Position numbers and translations under genes: made by a program | The notes under the pieces: model-generated | Databases searched by the model: none | What the model was told of the DNA's origin: nothing | Seen by the model: the letters and a program-made list of their open reading frames with translations, nothing else | NCBI RefSeq assembly: GCF_965200585.1 | Contig: NZ_OZ241361.1 | Strand: one strand, 5' to 3' | Origin: Bacterioplanoides sp965200585 | Lineage (GTDB): Bacteria > Pseudomonadota > Gammaproteobacteria > Pseudomonadales > Oceanobacteraceae | Length of the DNA stretch: 64,000 bases | Shown: one piece after another, positions 9,169 through 17,005 of the stretch | Numbering within the stretch: position 1 is the stretch's first letter | Layout of the letters: every line of letters starts with the position of its first letter

Positions 9169-10122
9169 ATGAACGCTGTAATCGAGAAAAAGAGCCAAAA
9201 ACTCCTGGTAGCTGCAACACTGGCTGCTGCAATTCACACCAGCACGGCCGTTGCCGGTAGCTGCGATACCGTTCGTTTTGCCGATGTTGGCTGGACTGAT
9301 ATTACCGCGACTACCGCTGTTGCATCCGTGGTACTGGAAGGCATGGGATACACTCCAAAAACTCAGCTTCTGTCGGTACCCGTGACCTACAAATCACTGG
9401 CAAACAACGACCTGGATGTTTTCCTGGGTAACTGGATGCCAACCATGCAGGCCGATATTGCACCCTACCTGGCCGATAAAACCGTCGACGATTTGGGCCC
9501 GAATCTGACGGGTGCAAAATACACTCTGGCCGTTCCTAAATACGTGTATGACGCTGGCGTAAAAAGCTTTGCTGATATTGCTAAATTCGCAGACAAATTC
9601 GACAACCGCATTTATGGCATTGAGCCGGGTAATGACGGTAACCGTCTGATTCTGGATATGATTGAAAAAGATGCGTTTGGTCTGAAAAAATTCGATCTGG
9701 TGGAATCCTCAGAAGCAGGCATGTTGTCTCAGGTTCAGCGTGCGGCAAAACGTGAAAACTGGGTGGTCTTTTTAGGTTGGGCACCACACCCGATGAACGC
9801 CAATATTGAAATGGCTTATCTGGACGGTGGCGATGATTTCTTTGGCCCGAACTATGGCGGTGCTGATGTACACACCAATGTGCGCGCCGGTTACCTGGAA
9901 AAATGTACCAACGTTGGCCAACTGCTGACTAACCTGAAGTTCTCTCTGGAAATGGAAAACGAAGTGATGGGGGCCATCCTCAACGATGGCACTAAGCCAA
10001 ATGCAGCGGCAACTAACTGGCTGAAAGATAACCCGGCAGTACTCGACAGCTGGCTGGCAGGTGTGACCACCAAAGACGGTGCTCCGGCACTGGCAGCGGT
10101 GAAAAAGCATCTGGATATCTGA
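9169..10122 (+). CDS. choX: Choline ABC transporter substrate-binding protein
   Basis: A 317-residue periplasmic protein with an Ala/Leu-rich signal peptide (residues about 12-30, cleavage near AVA-GS). It shows the ChoX/OpuAC motifs LDVFLGNWMPTM, LTGAKYTLAVPKYVYD, GIEPGNDGN and FLGWAPHPMN. It lies directly upstream of permease and ATPase genes, so it is the cognate binding protein of the choline importer (CbcX/ChoX type). The start at ATG 9169 (GGGGAA upstream) is preferred over the TTG at 9142. It is clearly paralogous to the protein at 3822-4781. Confidence 0.92.
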   Translation: MNAVIEKKSQKLLVAATLAAAIHTSTAVAGSCDTVRFADVGWTDITATTAVASVVLEGMGYTPKTQLLSVPVTYKSLANNDLDVFLGNWMPTMQADIAPYLADKTVDDLGPNLTGAKYTLAVPKYVYDAGVKSFADIAKFADKFDNRIYGIEPGNDGNRLILDMIEKDAFGLKKFDLVESSEAGMLSQVQRAAKRENWVVFLGWAPHPMNANIEMAYLDGGDDFFGPNYGGADVHTNVRAGYLEKCTNVGQLLTNLKFSLEMENEVMGAILNDGTKPNAAATNWLKDNPAVLDSWLAGVTTKDGAPALAAVKKHLDI

Positions 10123-10132
10123 TTGCTGAGCG

Positions 10133-10176
10133 GAGTGAGGGCGGCTGTATTTATGCCCTCACTCACGATGTTTTTT
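10133..10176 (+). terminator. Intra-operon terminator/attenuator between choX and choW
   Basis: Perfect 10-bp stem GAGTGAGGGC (10133-10142) and GCCCTCACTC (10155-10164), 12-nt loop, then a T6 run at 10171-10176. It sits 10 nt after the choX stop and 24 nt before choW. In binding-protein operons such a structure commonly gives more binding protein than permease by partial termination and 3'-end protection. Confidence 0.8.
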
Positions 10177-10199
10177 ATTAAAGCTTTTGAGAGAACCTT

Positions 10200-11042
10200 A
10201 TGAACTGGCTTACAGAAAATAAAATCCCACTCGGTGAATGGATGGGGACTATTGTCGATTGGTTGACCACGCACGGAGCGGGCTTTTTCGATTTCATCGC
10301 GTATTCCCTGGAATGGGTCATTATCAATCTGGTGAGCCTGTTTCAATGGTTTCACCCATCGGTACCAATTCTGGCGACGGCCGCTCTGGCCTGGTTTTTA
10401 CACCGCAGCACGGCACTGGTGGTATTTGTTGTGGCAGCGATGCTGCTGATTGTGAATCTCGGTTACTGGACGGAGATGATCGAAACCTTTGTATTGGTGG
10501 TGACGGCCACCGCGATTTGTATTTTAGTCGGCGTACCACTGGGTATTCTGGCGGCACATAAGCCCTGGATTTATGGTTACCTGCGTCCGATTCTGGATTT
10601 AATGCAGACCGTTCCTACCTTTGTTTATCTGATTCCGACTTTGGTTCTGTTTGGTTTAGGGGTGGTTCCGGGGTTAATTTCAACCATTATTTTTGCGATT
10701 GCCGCGCCGATTCGTCTGACCTATCTGGGTATTCGTAAAGTGCCGGAAGAATTAATTGAAGCGGGCAAAGCCTTTGGTGCAACACCGGCACAGTTATTAT
10801 TTAAAGTGGAATTACCGGCCGCAATGTCGAGCATTATGGCAGGCGTAACGCAGTGCATCATGCTGTCGTTATCCATGGTGGTGATTGCTGCGCTGGTAGG
10901 GGCCGACGGCTTAGGTAAGCCCGTGGTTCGGGCATTGAATACGGTTAACATTTCTCAGGGTTTTGAAGCCGGTATCGCCATTGTTCTGGTGGCTATTATT
11001 CTCGACCGTATTTTCAAAGCACCAGGCAAAGAGGAGTATTAA
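10200..11042 (+). CDS. choW: Choline ABC transporter permease
   Basis: 280-residue ProW/ChoW-type inner-membrane permease with about six transmembrane segments between residues 55 and 275. The EAA loop that docks on the ATPase is visible (EAGKAFGATPAQLLFKVELP, about residues 186-205). The ATG follows a GAGAG motif. It ends 1 nt before the choV ATG, implying coupling. It imports choline with ChoX and ChoV, and may also serve the orphan binding protein at 3.8 kb. Confidence 0.93.
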   Translation: MNWLTENKIPLGEWMGTIVDWLTTHGAGFFDFIAYSLEWVIINLVSLFQWFHPSVPILATAALAWFLHRSTALVVFVVAAMLLIVNLGYWTEMIETFVLVVTATAICILVGVPLGILAAHKPWIYGYLRPILDLMQTVPTFVYLIPTLVLFGLGVVPGLISTIIFAIAAPIRLTYLGIRKVPEELIEAGKAFGATPAQLLFKVELPAAMSSIMAGVTQCIMLSLSMVVIAALVGADGLGKPVVRALNTVNISQGFEAGIAIVLVAIILDRIFKAPGKEEY

Positions 11043-11043
11043 G

Positions 11044-12240
11044 ATGACGGCTGCAATCAGTATTAAAAATCTGGATGTTGTGTTTGGTGATAACACTGGC
11101 CCGGCGCTGGATTTATTAGATAAGGGCATGACCCGACAAGAAATTATTGACGCGACTGGCAGTGTCGTTGGTGTTCACAATGCCAGCATTGATGTTGCCC
11201 AGGGTGAAATTTGTGTATTAATGGGATTGTCCGGCTCGGGTAAATCCAGCTTATTACGGGCGGTGAATGGTCTTAACCCGATTTCTCGTGGTGATGTGCT
11301 GGTACGCGATGGCGACGGACAGGTAAATATCGGCACCTGCGATGCCAATACATTACGCCGTATCCGTGCCGAACGTGTGTCAATGGTTTTTCAGAAATTT
11401 GCTCTGATGCCATGGCTGAGCGTGATTGACAACGTAGCCTATGGCCTTGAATTAATGGGCATGAGCAAGGCAGAACGTAAAAAACAAGCCATGGAAAAAC
11501 TGGAAATGGTTGGCCTGGCAGAGTGGAAAGACGTACTGCCACACGAGTTGTCGGGTGGTATGCAACAGCGGGTAGGACTGGCCCGGGCGTTTACCATGGA
11601 CAGTGATATTCTGCTGATGGACGAACCATTTTCAGCACTCGATCCACTGATTCGTGCCCAGCTTCAGGATGAATTAATCGAGCTGCAGCGTAACCTTAAT
11701 AAAACCATTTTATTTGTATCGCACGACCTTGATGAAGCTCTGAAAATCGGTACGAATATTGCGATTATGGAATCGGCAAAAATTATTCAGTACGGTGCAC
11801 CGGAAGATATTGTGCTGAATCCAACCAACGCCTATGTGCAAGACTTTGTTGCGCATACCAACCCATTAAATGTCTTAATGGGCCGCTCGTTGATGACACC
11901 AGTAGCAGAAATGACTCGTCGTGATGGCAAATTACTGGCGGATAAAGAAAAAGGTGTCTGGATTAATGCTGATGCTGAGATCAGTGCCGAATGCCAGGGT
12001 AAAAGTTTGCGGGTTCAGAACTGCAGCCCGATTCTGGATGCACCGTTACCGCCAACCGGAACCGTTGCCGTGACGGATGCTCAGGTGTCGATGCGTCGCG
12101 CTATTGAGATTCGTTATGCCACCGAGCAGCCGGTTATGCTGATGGATAACGGTCAGCTGGTTGGGGTTCTGTCTGATCATAACTTCTATCATGCGATGTT
12201 AGGTAAGCACTTTACCTGTACTGAAGAGATGGCAAGCTGA
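11044..12240 (+). CDS. choV: Choline ABC transporter ATP-binding protein
   Basis: 398-residue ABC ATPase of the ProV/ChoV type. Walker A GLSGSGKS at residues 61-68, signature LSGGMQQR from residue 169, Walker B LLMDE ending D193-E194. After about residue 275 there is a CBS-like regulatory tail rather than a second NBD. An upstream in-frame ATG (10963) lies inside choW; the ATG at 11044 follows GGAGTATTAAG and is adjacent to the choW stop. The last about 40 codons and the following terminator are repeated in degraded form at 12866-13045. Confidence 0.94.
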   Translation: MTAAISIKNLDVVFGDNTGPALDLLDKGMTRQEIIDATGSVVGVHNASIDVAQGEICVLMGLSGSGKSSLLRAVNGLNPISRGDVLVRDGDGQVNIGTCDANTLRRIRAERVSMVFQKFALMPWLSVIDNVAYGLELMGMSKAERKKQAMEKLEMVGLAEWKDVLPHELSGGMQQRVGLARAFTMDSDILLMDEPFSALDPLIRAQLQDELIELQRNLNKTILFVSHDLDEALKIGTNIAIMESAKIIQYGAPEDIVLNPTNAYVQDFVAHTNPLNVLMGRSLMTPVAEMTRRDGKLLADKEKGVWINADAEISAECQGKSLRVQNCSPILDAPLPPTGTVAVTDAQVSMRRAIEIRYATEQPVMLMDNGQLVGVLSDHNFYHAMLGKHFTCTEEMAS

Positions 12241-12251
12241 TACTAAAAACG

Positions 12252-12298
12252 GCTTGAACGCTGCTGGGTATTTAGTAGCGTTCAAGCTGTTTTGTTTT
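12252..12298 (+). terminator. Terminator of the choXWV operon
   Basis: A 14-bp near-perfect stem, GCTTGAACGCTGCT (12252-12265) pairing with AGTAGCGTTCAAGC (12274-12287), followed by TGTTTTGTTTTT. It lies 12 nt after the choV stop. A diverged copy of this same hairpin occurs at 13002-13045. Confidence 0.92.
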
Positions 12299-12323
12299 TC
12301 AAATTTCAGTTAACCAGTCCTAT

Positions 12324-12785
12324 TTAAGCCTTATTGTTGTGTTGTACTTCTATACATTTTTTGAGATTTGCAATTAAATTTTGAATTTTTTGAGCAGAAC
12401 AATAATCGCTGAAAAACCCGGAATTACCAAAGTATAAGAAGCCAAGTATATAAGCTTTGACTTTAAAACCCTTTACCTCATCATATTTTTTAAAACTCAG
12501 GCGTACACTCATAAAACGATGAATCTGGAATTTTATAGTCGCTTTGGATTTTTCTGGACTGAGCTTTTCAAGCTGATCAATGATGTTTATCAATTGTTCC
12601 GTAGAACAGGGGTTATACTTTTCTATCGAGTAAGAGTCAGAACCCGCACAAAAAATTCTATAGCCAAAGCTTTCTGTTGCATCTTCAGGAACACCAAAAG
12701 TAAATGTGGCCGAATCTATACTAATTCGAGAGTGAACTTCTTTAAATTTCAATTCTGAAAACTTCCCTAGCAAGAACGCTTCCAT
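12324..12785 (-). CDS. Hypothetical protein, 153 residues
   Basis: AT-rich ORF on the strand opposite to choV, starting ATG at 12785, with no recognisable domain. The protein is soluble, mixed alpha/beta in composition, with a Lys-rich C-terminal half and no signal peptide. It lies exactly between the two copies of the choV 3' end, so it is inserted or trapped DNA. Its base composition differs visibly from choV. No function is proposed. Confidence 0.55.
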   Translation of the reverse strand: MEAFLLGKFSELKFKEVHSRISIDSATFTFGVPEDATESFGYRIFCAGSDSYSIEKYNPCSTEQLINIIDQLEKLSPEKSKATIKFQIHRFMSVRLSFKKYDEVKGFKVKAYILGFLYFGNSGFFSDYCSAQKIQNLIANLKKCIEVQHNNKA

Positions 12786-12865
12786 CCAAAGCAGGAACGT
12801 ACACTGTTGATTTAATTGCTTATTAACTTATCACTGGCTAGTGATATAGGCAAGCTGACCCAAGT

Positions 12866-12989
12866 ATGCCGCTGAGCAGCGGTTTTGCTGATGAATAGCG
12901 GTCAGCTGGTTGGGTTTTTTTCCGATCATAACTTCTTCCATGTGATATTGGGTAAGCACTTCACCTGTACTGAAGAGATGGCGATCTGA
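12866..12989 (+). pseudogene. Decayed duplicate of the choV 3' end
   Basis: From TATGCC (about 12866) to a TGA at 12987-12989 the sequence aligns base for base with the last about 125 nt of choV (from about 12115 to 12240). A one-base deletion after GAGCAG breaks the frame; beyond it the frame would encode LLMNSGQLVGFFSDHN and end in KHFTCTEEMAI, closely matching the ChoV C-terminus (LLMDNGQLVGVLSDHN and KHFTCTEEMAS). No start or upstream ATPase portion is present, so it is a non-functional fragment. Confidence 0.88.
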
Positions 12990-13001
12990 TATTAAAAATG
13001 G

Positions 13002-13045
13002 CTTGAACGCTGTTGGGTATTTAGCAGTGTTCAAGACGTTTTTTT
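13002..13045 (+). terminator. Duplicate copy of the choV terminator
   Basis: Stem CTTGAACGCTG (13002-13012) with CAGTGTTCAAG (13025-13035) and a T7 run at 13039-13045. The stem and the loop sequence GGGTATTTAG match the genuine choV terminator at 12252-12298, so it was duplicated together with the pseudogene fragment before it. Confidence 0.85.
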
Positions 13046-13085
13046 GATTTTTTACGTTTTAACGGGGAAAATCAGATGGAGGTAT

Positions 13086-14192
13086 TTAGACTCCTTGAGT
13101 TTTAGACTCATCTAGTTTTTTAAGTGCGAATCTACCTCTTTCCGCTACAGTAGAAGATTTATCAGAAGCGAACAGATTCGCCAATCGGACACATTCTTCG
13201 TCTATATTATCAAGCTCTCGAATTAGCATTTCAGCAGCCACACGCCTAACTATAGAAGAGGTATCGGTTGACGATTTTTCTAACAGCTCGTTAAATTCAA
13301 CGTAGACTGAAACTTCCCTCTCGCCAATTACAGGCTTTACCCTGCCTTTGCAGTACCTGATATCAGTCCACTCGAATTTTCGGCCTTCAAGCCACACCAT
13401 TCGTTTTTCAAACTGGCTTCGATAAGCTTTTGCCCTGACAGAAGGCTGTATAGCATTTTCTGCGATTTCGTTTAGATAGCAGTCAAGTACTGGCGTACGC
13501 CCAACTTGAGACATTAATGATTGCATTGGCCCAGAGCTTGATGAAATGATTTTAGCTTTCAGTGCATTTCCGATTTTTTCCTTAGAAATTATTTCTAGCA
13601 AAACATCCTTATCTTTTTGCTCGATTCTTCCCCAGGAGTTCCAGTTTGATAATGTAGCGCACAGCGCATCAACTACATACTTTGGATCAGTTGCCTCTAC
13701 GATTAACGGAAGCTTCTCTCTAGCAGCTTCTCGCACTTGAGGGACCCAATCGTTAAACCTACGGAACGCTAGAGCGAAAAAAAAACTATTTGGAGCAGCC
13801 CCTGACAGGGTTCTTAGTGTTTTCTCTCTTTTATAGCCATCCCAACTTATCAGATCCAACCATGTCAGAATCTGAGATGGTTTCTCCCAGAACTTCCAGT
13901 TTGCTTTAGCTGAAGAGTCTAGGGCATTGTGAAACTCTGACCGAATAAGCCTCTCCCAATGATCCAGTCCAGATAAAGGAATTTTATTAGTGGCATTAAC
14001 AAGCAAAGACATATCAGAGAAAACTTTGCTCTTTGCGTTAATTGAAGTAGCAAATTGTTTTACTGCTGATCTCACTTGCTCTTCATAATCATGCGAGTCT
14101 TGCATGATCTCACTACCTCCTAACAGTTTATACATTGATGACATTAAAGAGATGGCACTGCTGACTTTTTCGTTGAAAGTCACCTGTTTCAC
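13086..14192 (-). CDS. HEAT-repeat-like hypothetical protein
   Basis: A 368-residue, largely helical soluble protein. The C-terminal half contains degenerate HEAT/ARM-type helical pairs (around RAAREKLPLIVEA, SSIVRRVAAEMLIRELD and SSTVAERGRFALKKL), which suggests a protein-binding scaffold. The track start is a GTG (14192); an ATG 17 codons inside is an alternative. No signal peptide or catalytic motif was seen. It stands alone in an AT-rich accessory patch. The HEAT assignment is from pattern and not certain. Confidence 0.6.
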   Translation of the reverse strand: MKQVTFNEKVSSAISLMSSMYKLLGGSEIMQDSHDYEEQVRSAVKQFATSINAKSKVFSDMSLLVNATNKIPLSGLDHWERLIRSEFHNALDSSAKANWKFWEKPSQILTWLDLISWDGYKREKTLRTLSGAAPNSFFFALAFRRFNDWVPQVREAAREKLPLIVEATDPKYVVDALCATLSNWNSWGRIEQKDKDVLLEIISKEKIGNALKAKIISSSSGPMQSLMSQVGRTPVLDCYLNEIAENAIQPSVRAKAYRSQFEKRMVWLEGRKFEWTDIRYCKGRVKPVIGEREVSVYVEFNELLEKSSTDTSSIVRRVAAEMLIRELDNIDEECVRLANLFASDKSSTVAERGRFALKKLDESKTQGV

Positions 14193-14235
14193 AGAGGCTT
14201 AACTAAATACGCCTCGGTGAAACAGTTATCAGACG

Positions 14236-14877
14236 TTATCGGTGAACCTGAAACAGATCACCAGAAGCTTGTAGCTCTAAAAGTTCGTCTCTGGTCATGG
14301 TATCAACACCATCTGAGTAATAGTTGTCCTCAGATGCTTTTCCCTTACGAATATCTTTTCGGACTCCAGATCGAGCGTTATAAGCTGAATCACTGGTCTG
14401 AACGTCAACATGAGTATCGTATACCGCGATAACTTTCATTGTGCCGTATTTGTATTCTTTATCAATGCCATTAAATACGGCAGCTAAGTCCAGCGCATAT
14501 ATGTCGTTGACAACCGGAGTTTGAATGTAGGCAACCTCCTGAGCACTGGTCTCCAGGTTATGATTATGCAGATAAACTGAAAAAACAGGGATGATGACGG
14601 CCCAGAATTCAACAGGGATAAAGAACAGCGTATGCGAATTTGATTTTTTAGTTTTGCCTGTTTCAGGATCGGTAAAAATCTCTCGCTTCTTATAATTCAG
14701 GTAGTAACCCAATGCTGCAATCAGAATTGAGCTTAGTGCTATCGCAGCGGCCTTAGGCCAATCATACTGCTTGTAGTAAGCGTCTCCCGTTGCGGAATTT
14801 AACGACATTTGTGTAGCAAGAAAAGCTACAAATACAATGACTGGAACCAGCCAACCAAAACCTCTCCATATAATCAT
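14236..14877 (-). CDS. Uncharacterised membrane protein, three TM segments
   Basis: 213-residue protein with hydrophobic segments at about residues 7-24, 41-60 and 88-104, separated by a charged loop, then a soluble C-terminal domain of about 105 residues (from ETSAQE). The ATG at 14877 has a perfect AAGGAG eight bases upstream. The C-terminal domain contains a YGTMKVIAVYDTHVDVQTSDSAY-type beta-rich segment and ends in a helical stretch. Single gene; function unknown. Confidence 0.65.
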   Translation of the reverse strand: MIIWRGFGWLVPVIVFVAFLATQMSLNSATGDAYYKQYDWPKAAAIALSSILIAALGYYLNYKKREIFTDPETGKTKKSNSHTLFFIPVEFWAVIIPVFSVYLHNHNLETSAQEVAYIQTPVVNDIYALDLAAVFNGIDKEYKYGTMKVIAVYDTHVDVQTSDSAYNARSGVRKDIRKGKASEDNYYSDGVDTMTRDELLELQASGDLFQVHR

Positions 14878-15010
14878 TCTATGTTCTCCTTGTTGAATGA
14901 AATTTCATTCTAAGCGAACCGTATTTTTGAATAAAGTATCAATAGTGGTGCTTCAAGCTGAAGAAATAGAGAAAAATTAGGCAGGCATACGCAATGTGAG
15001 AGTTAATGCC

Positions 15011-15418
15011 TCAAAGAACCTCAGGCAGCTCATCGTAAGCGTCTACTTGCTCTAAGTGATTATCCCAGCCAGCCCGGCTGCCCATATAGATATGGGCTGT
15101 TGGCCTGAGATCCGGATCATCGCTTAGAGAACCTGCCGGTACTATCAGTAAATCCGCTTCAAAGGAAGGCAATGGCGAGCCGCAGTTTGTGCAGAAGGTA
15201 CGTGTAAACAGGGTTTCGGGCAGAGTAAATGACGTTATATTCTCTTCACCTTTAACCCAGCTCAGAGTTGCAGACTCAATCAGCAGATTCGATGTATGAG
15301 CCGAGCCACACGCATTCTGGCAGCGACTGCAGTGGCATAAAAAGAACTCACTGGCGTTGCCGGTAACTTCATAAGCAACGCCGCCACAAAGGCATGAACC
15401 TGAGAATGTTTGTGTCAT
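15011..15418 (-). CDS. GFA/CENP-V-domain zinc protein
   Basis: A 135-residue GFA-family protein. Zinc ligands are visible: CxC near residues 9-11 (SCLCGGVAYEV), CHCSRC at about 28-33, and CTNCGSPLP at about 77-80. The GFA fold is named after a glutathione-dependent formaldehyde-activating enzyme, but most family members have no proven activity. Formaldehyde would be released by betaine demethylation nearby, so a detoxifying role is conceivable but not shown; the gene is separate from gbcAB and oriented alone. Confidence 0.85.
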   Translation of the reverse strand: MTQTFSGSCLCGGVAYEVTGNASEFFLCHCSRCQNACGSAHTSNLLIESATLSWVKGEENITSFTLPETLFTRTFCTNCGSPLPSFEADLLIVPAGSLSDDPDLRPTAHIYMGSRAGWDNHLEQVDAYDELPEVL

Positions 15419-15461
15419 AGTATTGATTTGAGGCCGTTAACGGATATCGGCAGGCTCTGGC

Positions 15462-15785
15462 TCAAACACTTTTGGAGAAGAGTTTGATTACCACCACGCC
15501 GGATAATATCAGCAGACTACCAATAACAGCGGGTGTATCCAATACCTGTTTGAAGAAGACAGCGCCCAACAGTGTGATTAAAAAGATACCCATGCCTGCC
15601 CATATCGCATAGGCAATACCAACCGGTATGGTTTTAAGCACCAACGACAGAAAATAAAATGCAGCGATATAACCAATTACGCAAAGCACACTAAAGTTTA
15701 ACTCAGAGAAGCCATCGGATTTCTTTAATGCCAGTGTGGCGAACACTTCAGAGATAATTGCTAATGCCAGGTAGCCATATTCCAT
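15462..15785 (-). CDS. Small multidrug resistance (SMR) efflux protein, EmrE/Qac type
   Basis: 107 residues with four transmembrane helices, the standard SMR size. The essential membrane glutamate is in AIISEVFATLALKKS (Glu13) and the Qac-subtype motif GIAYAIWAGMGIFLI is present. It functions as an antiparallel dimer exchanging protons for lipophilic cations. The 127-residue frame starts upstream, but MEYGYLAL at 15785 is the family start and has AAGGA eight bases before it. Confidence 0.9.
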   Translation of the reverse strand: MEYGYLALAIISEVFATLALKKSDGFSELNFSVLCVIGYIAAFYFLSLVLKTIPVGIAYAIWAGMGIFLITLLGAVFFKQVLDTPAVIGSLLILSGVVVIKLFSKSV

Positions 15786-15823
15786 ATTTAATCCTTGTTG
15801 ATAACAGAAGTGGATCAGGAGGA

Positions 15824-15850
15824 AAAAGCTGCGGTGGGTGAGCACCGCAG
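15824..15850 (-). terminator. Terminator downstream of the porin / in the SMR leader
   Basis: On the minus strand CTGCGGTG (15843-15850) pairs with CACCGCAG (15829-15836) and is followed by CTTTTT (15824-15829). It ends transcription from the upstream porin gene or acts as an attenuator just before the SMR gene; its start codon lies 39 nt further on. Confidence 0.7.
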
Positions 15851-15874
15851 AAAACTTGCGACAAGGAAAATGTT

Positions 15875-15932
15875 CGGGTTAAAGCAATTAACCCGGAGTT
15901 GCCTTAATTTATCAGCGTTCGATAAATTAAGG
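15875..15932. other. Two consecutive perfect hairpins
   Basis: CGGGTTAA (15875-15882) pairs with TTAACCCG (15888-15895), and CCTTAATTTATC (15902-15913) pairs with GATAAATTAAGG (15921-15932). A third, imperfect AT-rich hairpin follows at about 15966-15999. They fill the 168-nt gap between the porin stop and the SMR leader and may protect the 3' end of the porin mRNA. Confidence 0.6.
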
Positions 15933-16013
15933 ACTTGTTAAAAAAGATCATTAAAAAATGGTTTATTAATAAACCGATACTTTAGAAGATCGATTTATTA
16001 GAACCCCCATACC

Positions 16014-16769
16014 TTAAAAACCAAAGGTACGCGATACGCCAGCTACAAAGCGGCCATCTGCTAAGTCTTCATCGGCATAGAAACCATCTTCGATATCGGT
16101 ATCCTCGTAAGACAGTTCAAAGTCAAAACCTTTGTAAGAGGTCTGATATGCGATTTTATAGTGGGCATAGGAATCATCGAGTGGGTTACCTTCTGCATCG
16201 GTTTCCCACGCCCACTTATCTTCATCTTCAGAGGTTGACTGGTCAAAGCCAATATACAGGTTGTGGCCTTCGGCAATTTCAAAGGTATGTGCCAGTTGCA
16301 CAATGTAGTGACCTACAGCCAGACCAAAGTAATCCCAGCTGTACCAGAAGTTTGCTTCGGTAGTACCCAGGCCAGAAGCAAAACCAAATTTGGCATACGC
16401 TTCAGCATAATCCAGATCGTTACCTACGTCAGAATCACCGTGGTAGGTGTAATAAGCTAAACCGGTATCCAGGCTAACAGAGTCAGTTAATTCGGTGTAA
16501 TAACCAGCGTAGTAATCCCACTCAAGGCTGGTATCGTCGGCATCACCAAAATCGACATTAGAAGCCCAGGTACCAATGTAAGCACCGTTATCAAAACCGT
16601 AGTCCAGGCTGGCTTGCAGGGCTGGGCCATTATCCGTTTGGCTGACACCGTTGAACATATAATCGGATACAACTGTTACGGTTGAAGACAAATCAGCGTG
16701 AGCGCTTGCAGCAGCCGATAGAGCCAGTGCGATAGCGGTTTTTCCAAATGCTTTTTTTACAGAAACCAT
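16014..16769 (-). CDS. TorF-family putative outer-membrane porin
   Basis: 251 residues with a signal peptide (cleavage after AHA, about residue 25), then alternating amphipathic strands rich in Asp/Tyr/Trp and a terminal Phe (RTFGF), the outer-membrane beta-barrel signature. The start VTVVSDYMFNGVSQTDNGPALQASLDYGFDNGAYIGTW-type region is characteristic of TIGR02001 (TorF) proteins. The substrate is unknown; the location between choline and betaine genes suggests, but does not prove, a role in uptake of quaternary amines. Confidence 0.85.
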   Translation of the reverse strand: MVSVKKAFGKTAIALALSAAASAHADLSSTVTVVSDYMFNGVSQTDNGPALQASLDYGFDNGAYIGTWASNVDFGDADDTSLEWDYYAGYYTELTDSVSLDTGLAYYTYHGDSDVGNDLDYAEAYAKFGFASGLGTTEANFWYSWDYFGLAVGHYIVQLAHTFEIAEGHNLYIGFDQSTSEDEDKWAWETDAEGNPLDDSYAHYKIAYQTSYKGFDFELSYEDTDIEDGFYADEDLADGRFVAGVSRTFGF

Positions 16770-16950
16770 CTTATTTCAATCCTCAAATGACTTGGTGATG
16801 ACTACCTTCCGGTGTTGCAGGCTGGCTGTCAAAAGCCACTGTCGCATCTGAACAAGGTTGGCGGGTTCAGGCTTTTCTGTGTCGTATTGGGTATGGCTAT
16901 GGCAAAAATGTTAACAGATGAAATCTTTTTAAAACCTAATTAAAAGCATA

Positions 16951-16978
16951 AAAAAGCCAGCATTAATGCTGGCTTTTT
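16951..16978. terminator. Bidirectional terminator downstream of gbcA
   Basis: AAAAAGCCAGCATTAATGCTGGCTTTTT is a near-perfect palindrome: an 8-bp GC-containing stem flanked by A5 and T5. It lies 28 nt past the gbcA stop on the minus strand. The rest of the gap to the porin start (16770-16950) should hold the porin promoter; no clear operator was seen. Confidence 0.92.
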
Positions 16979-17005
16979 AGTCAAATAATAATGGCTATAT
17001 AACAA

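Noticed and set aside
12831..13034. 67-residue minus-strand ORF over the choV remnant
   Set aside because: It is a chance frame across the duplicated choV fragment and terminator.
15786..15900. Guanidine riboswitch before the SMR gene
   Set aside because: No ykkC, mini-ykkC or guanidine-III core was seen; the visible stem is a terminator-type hairpin.
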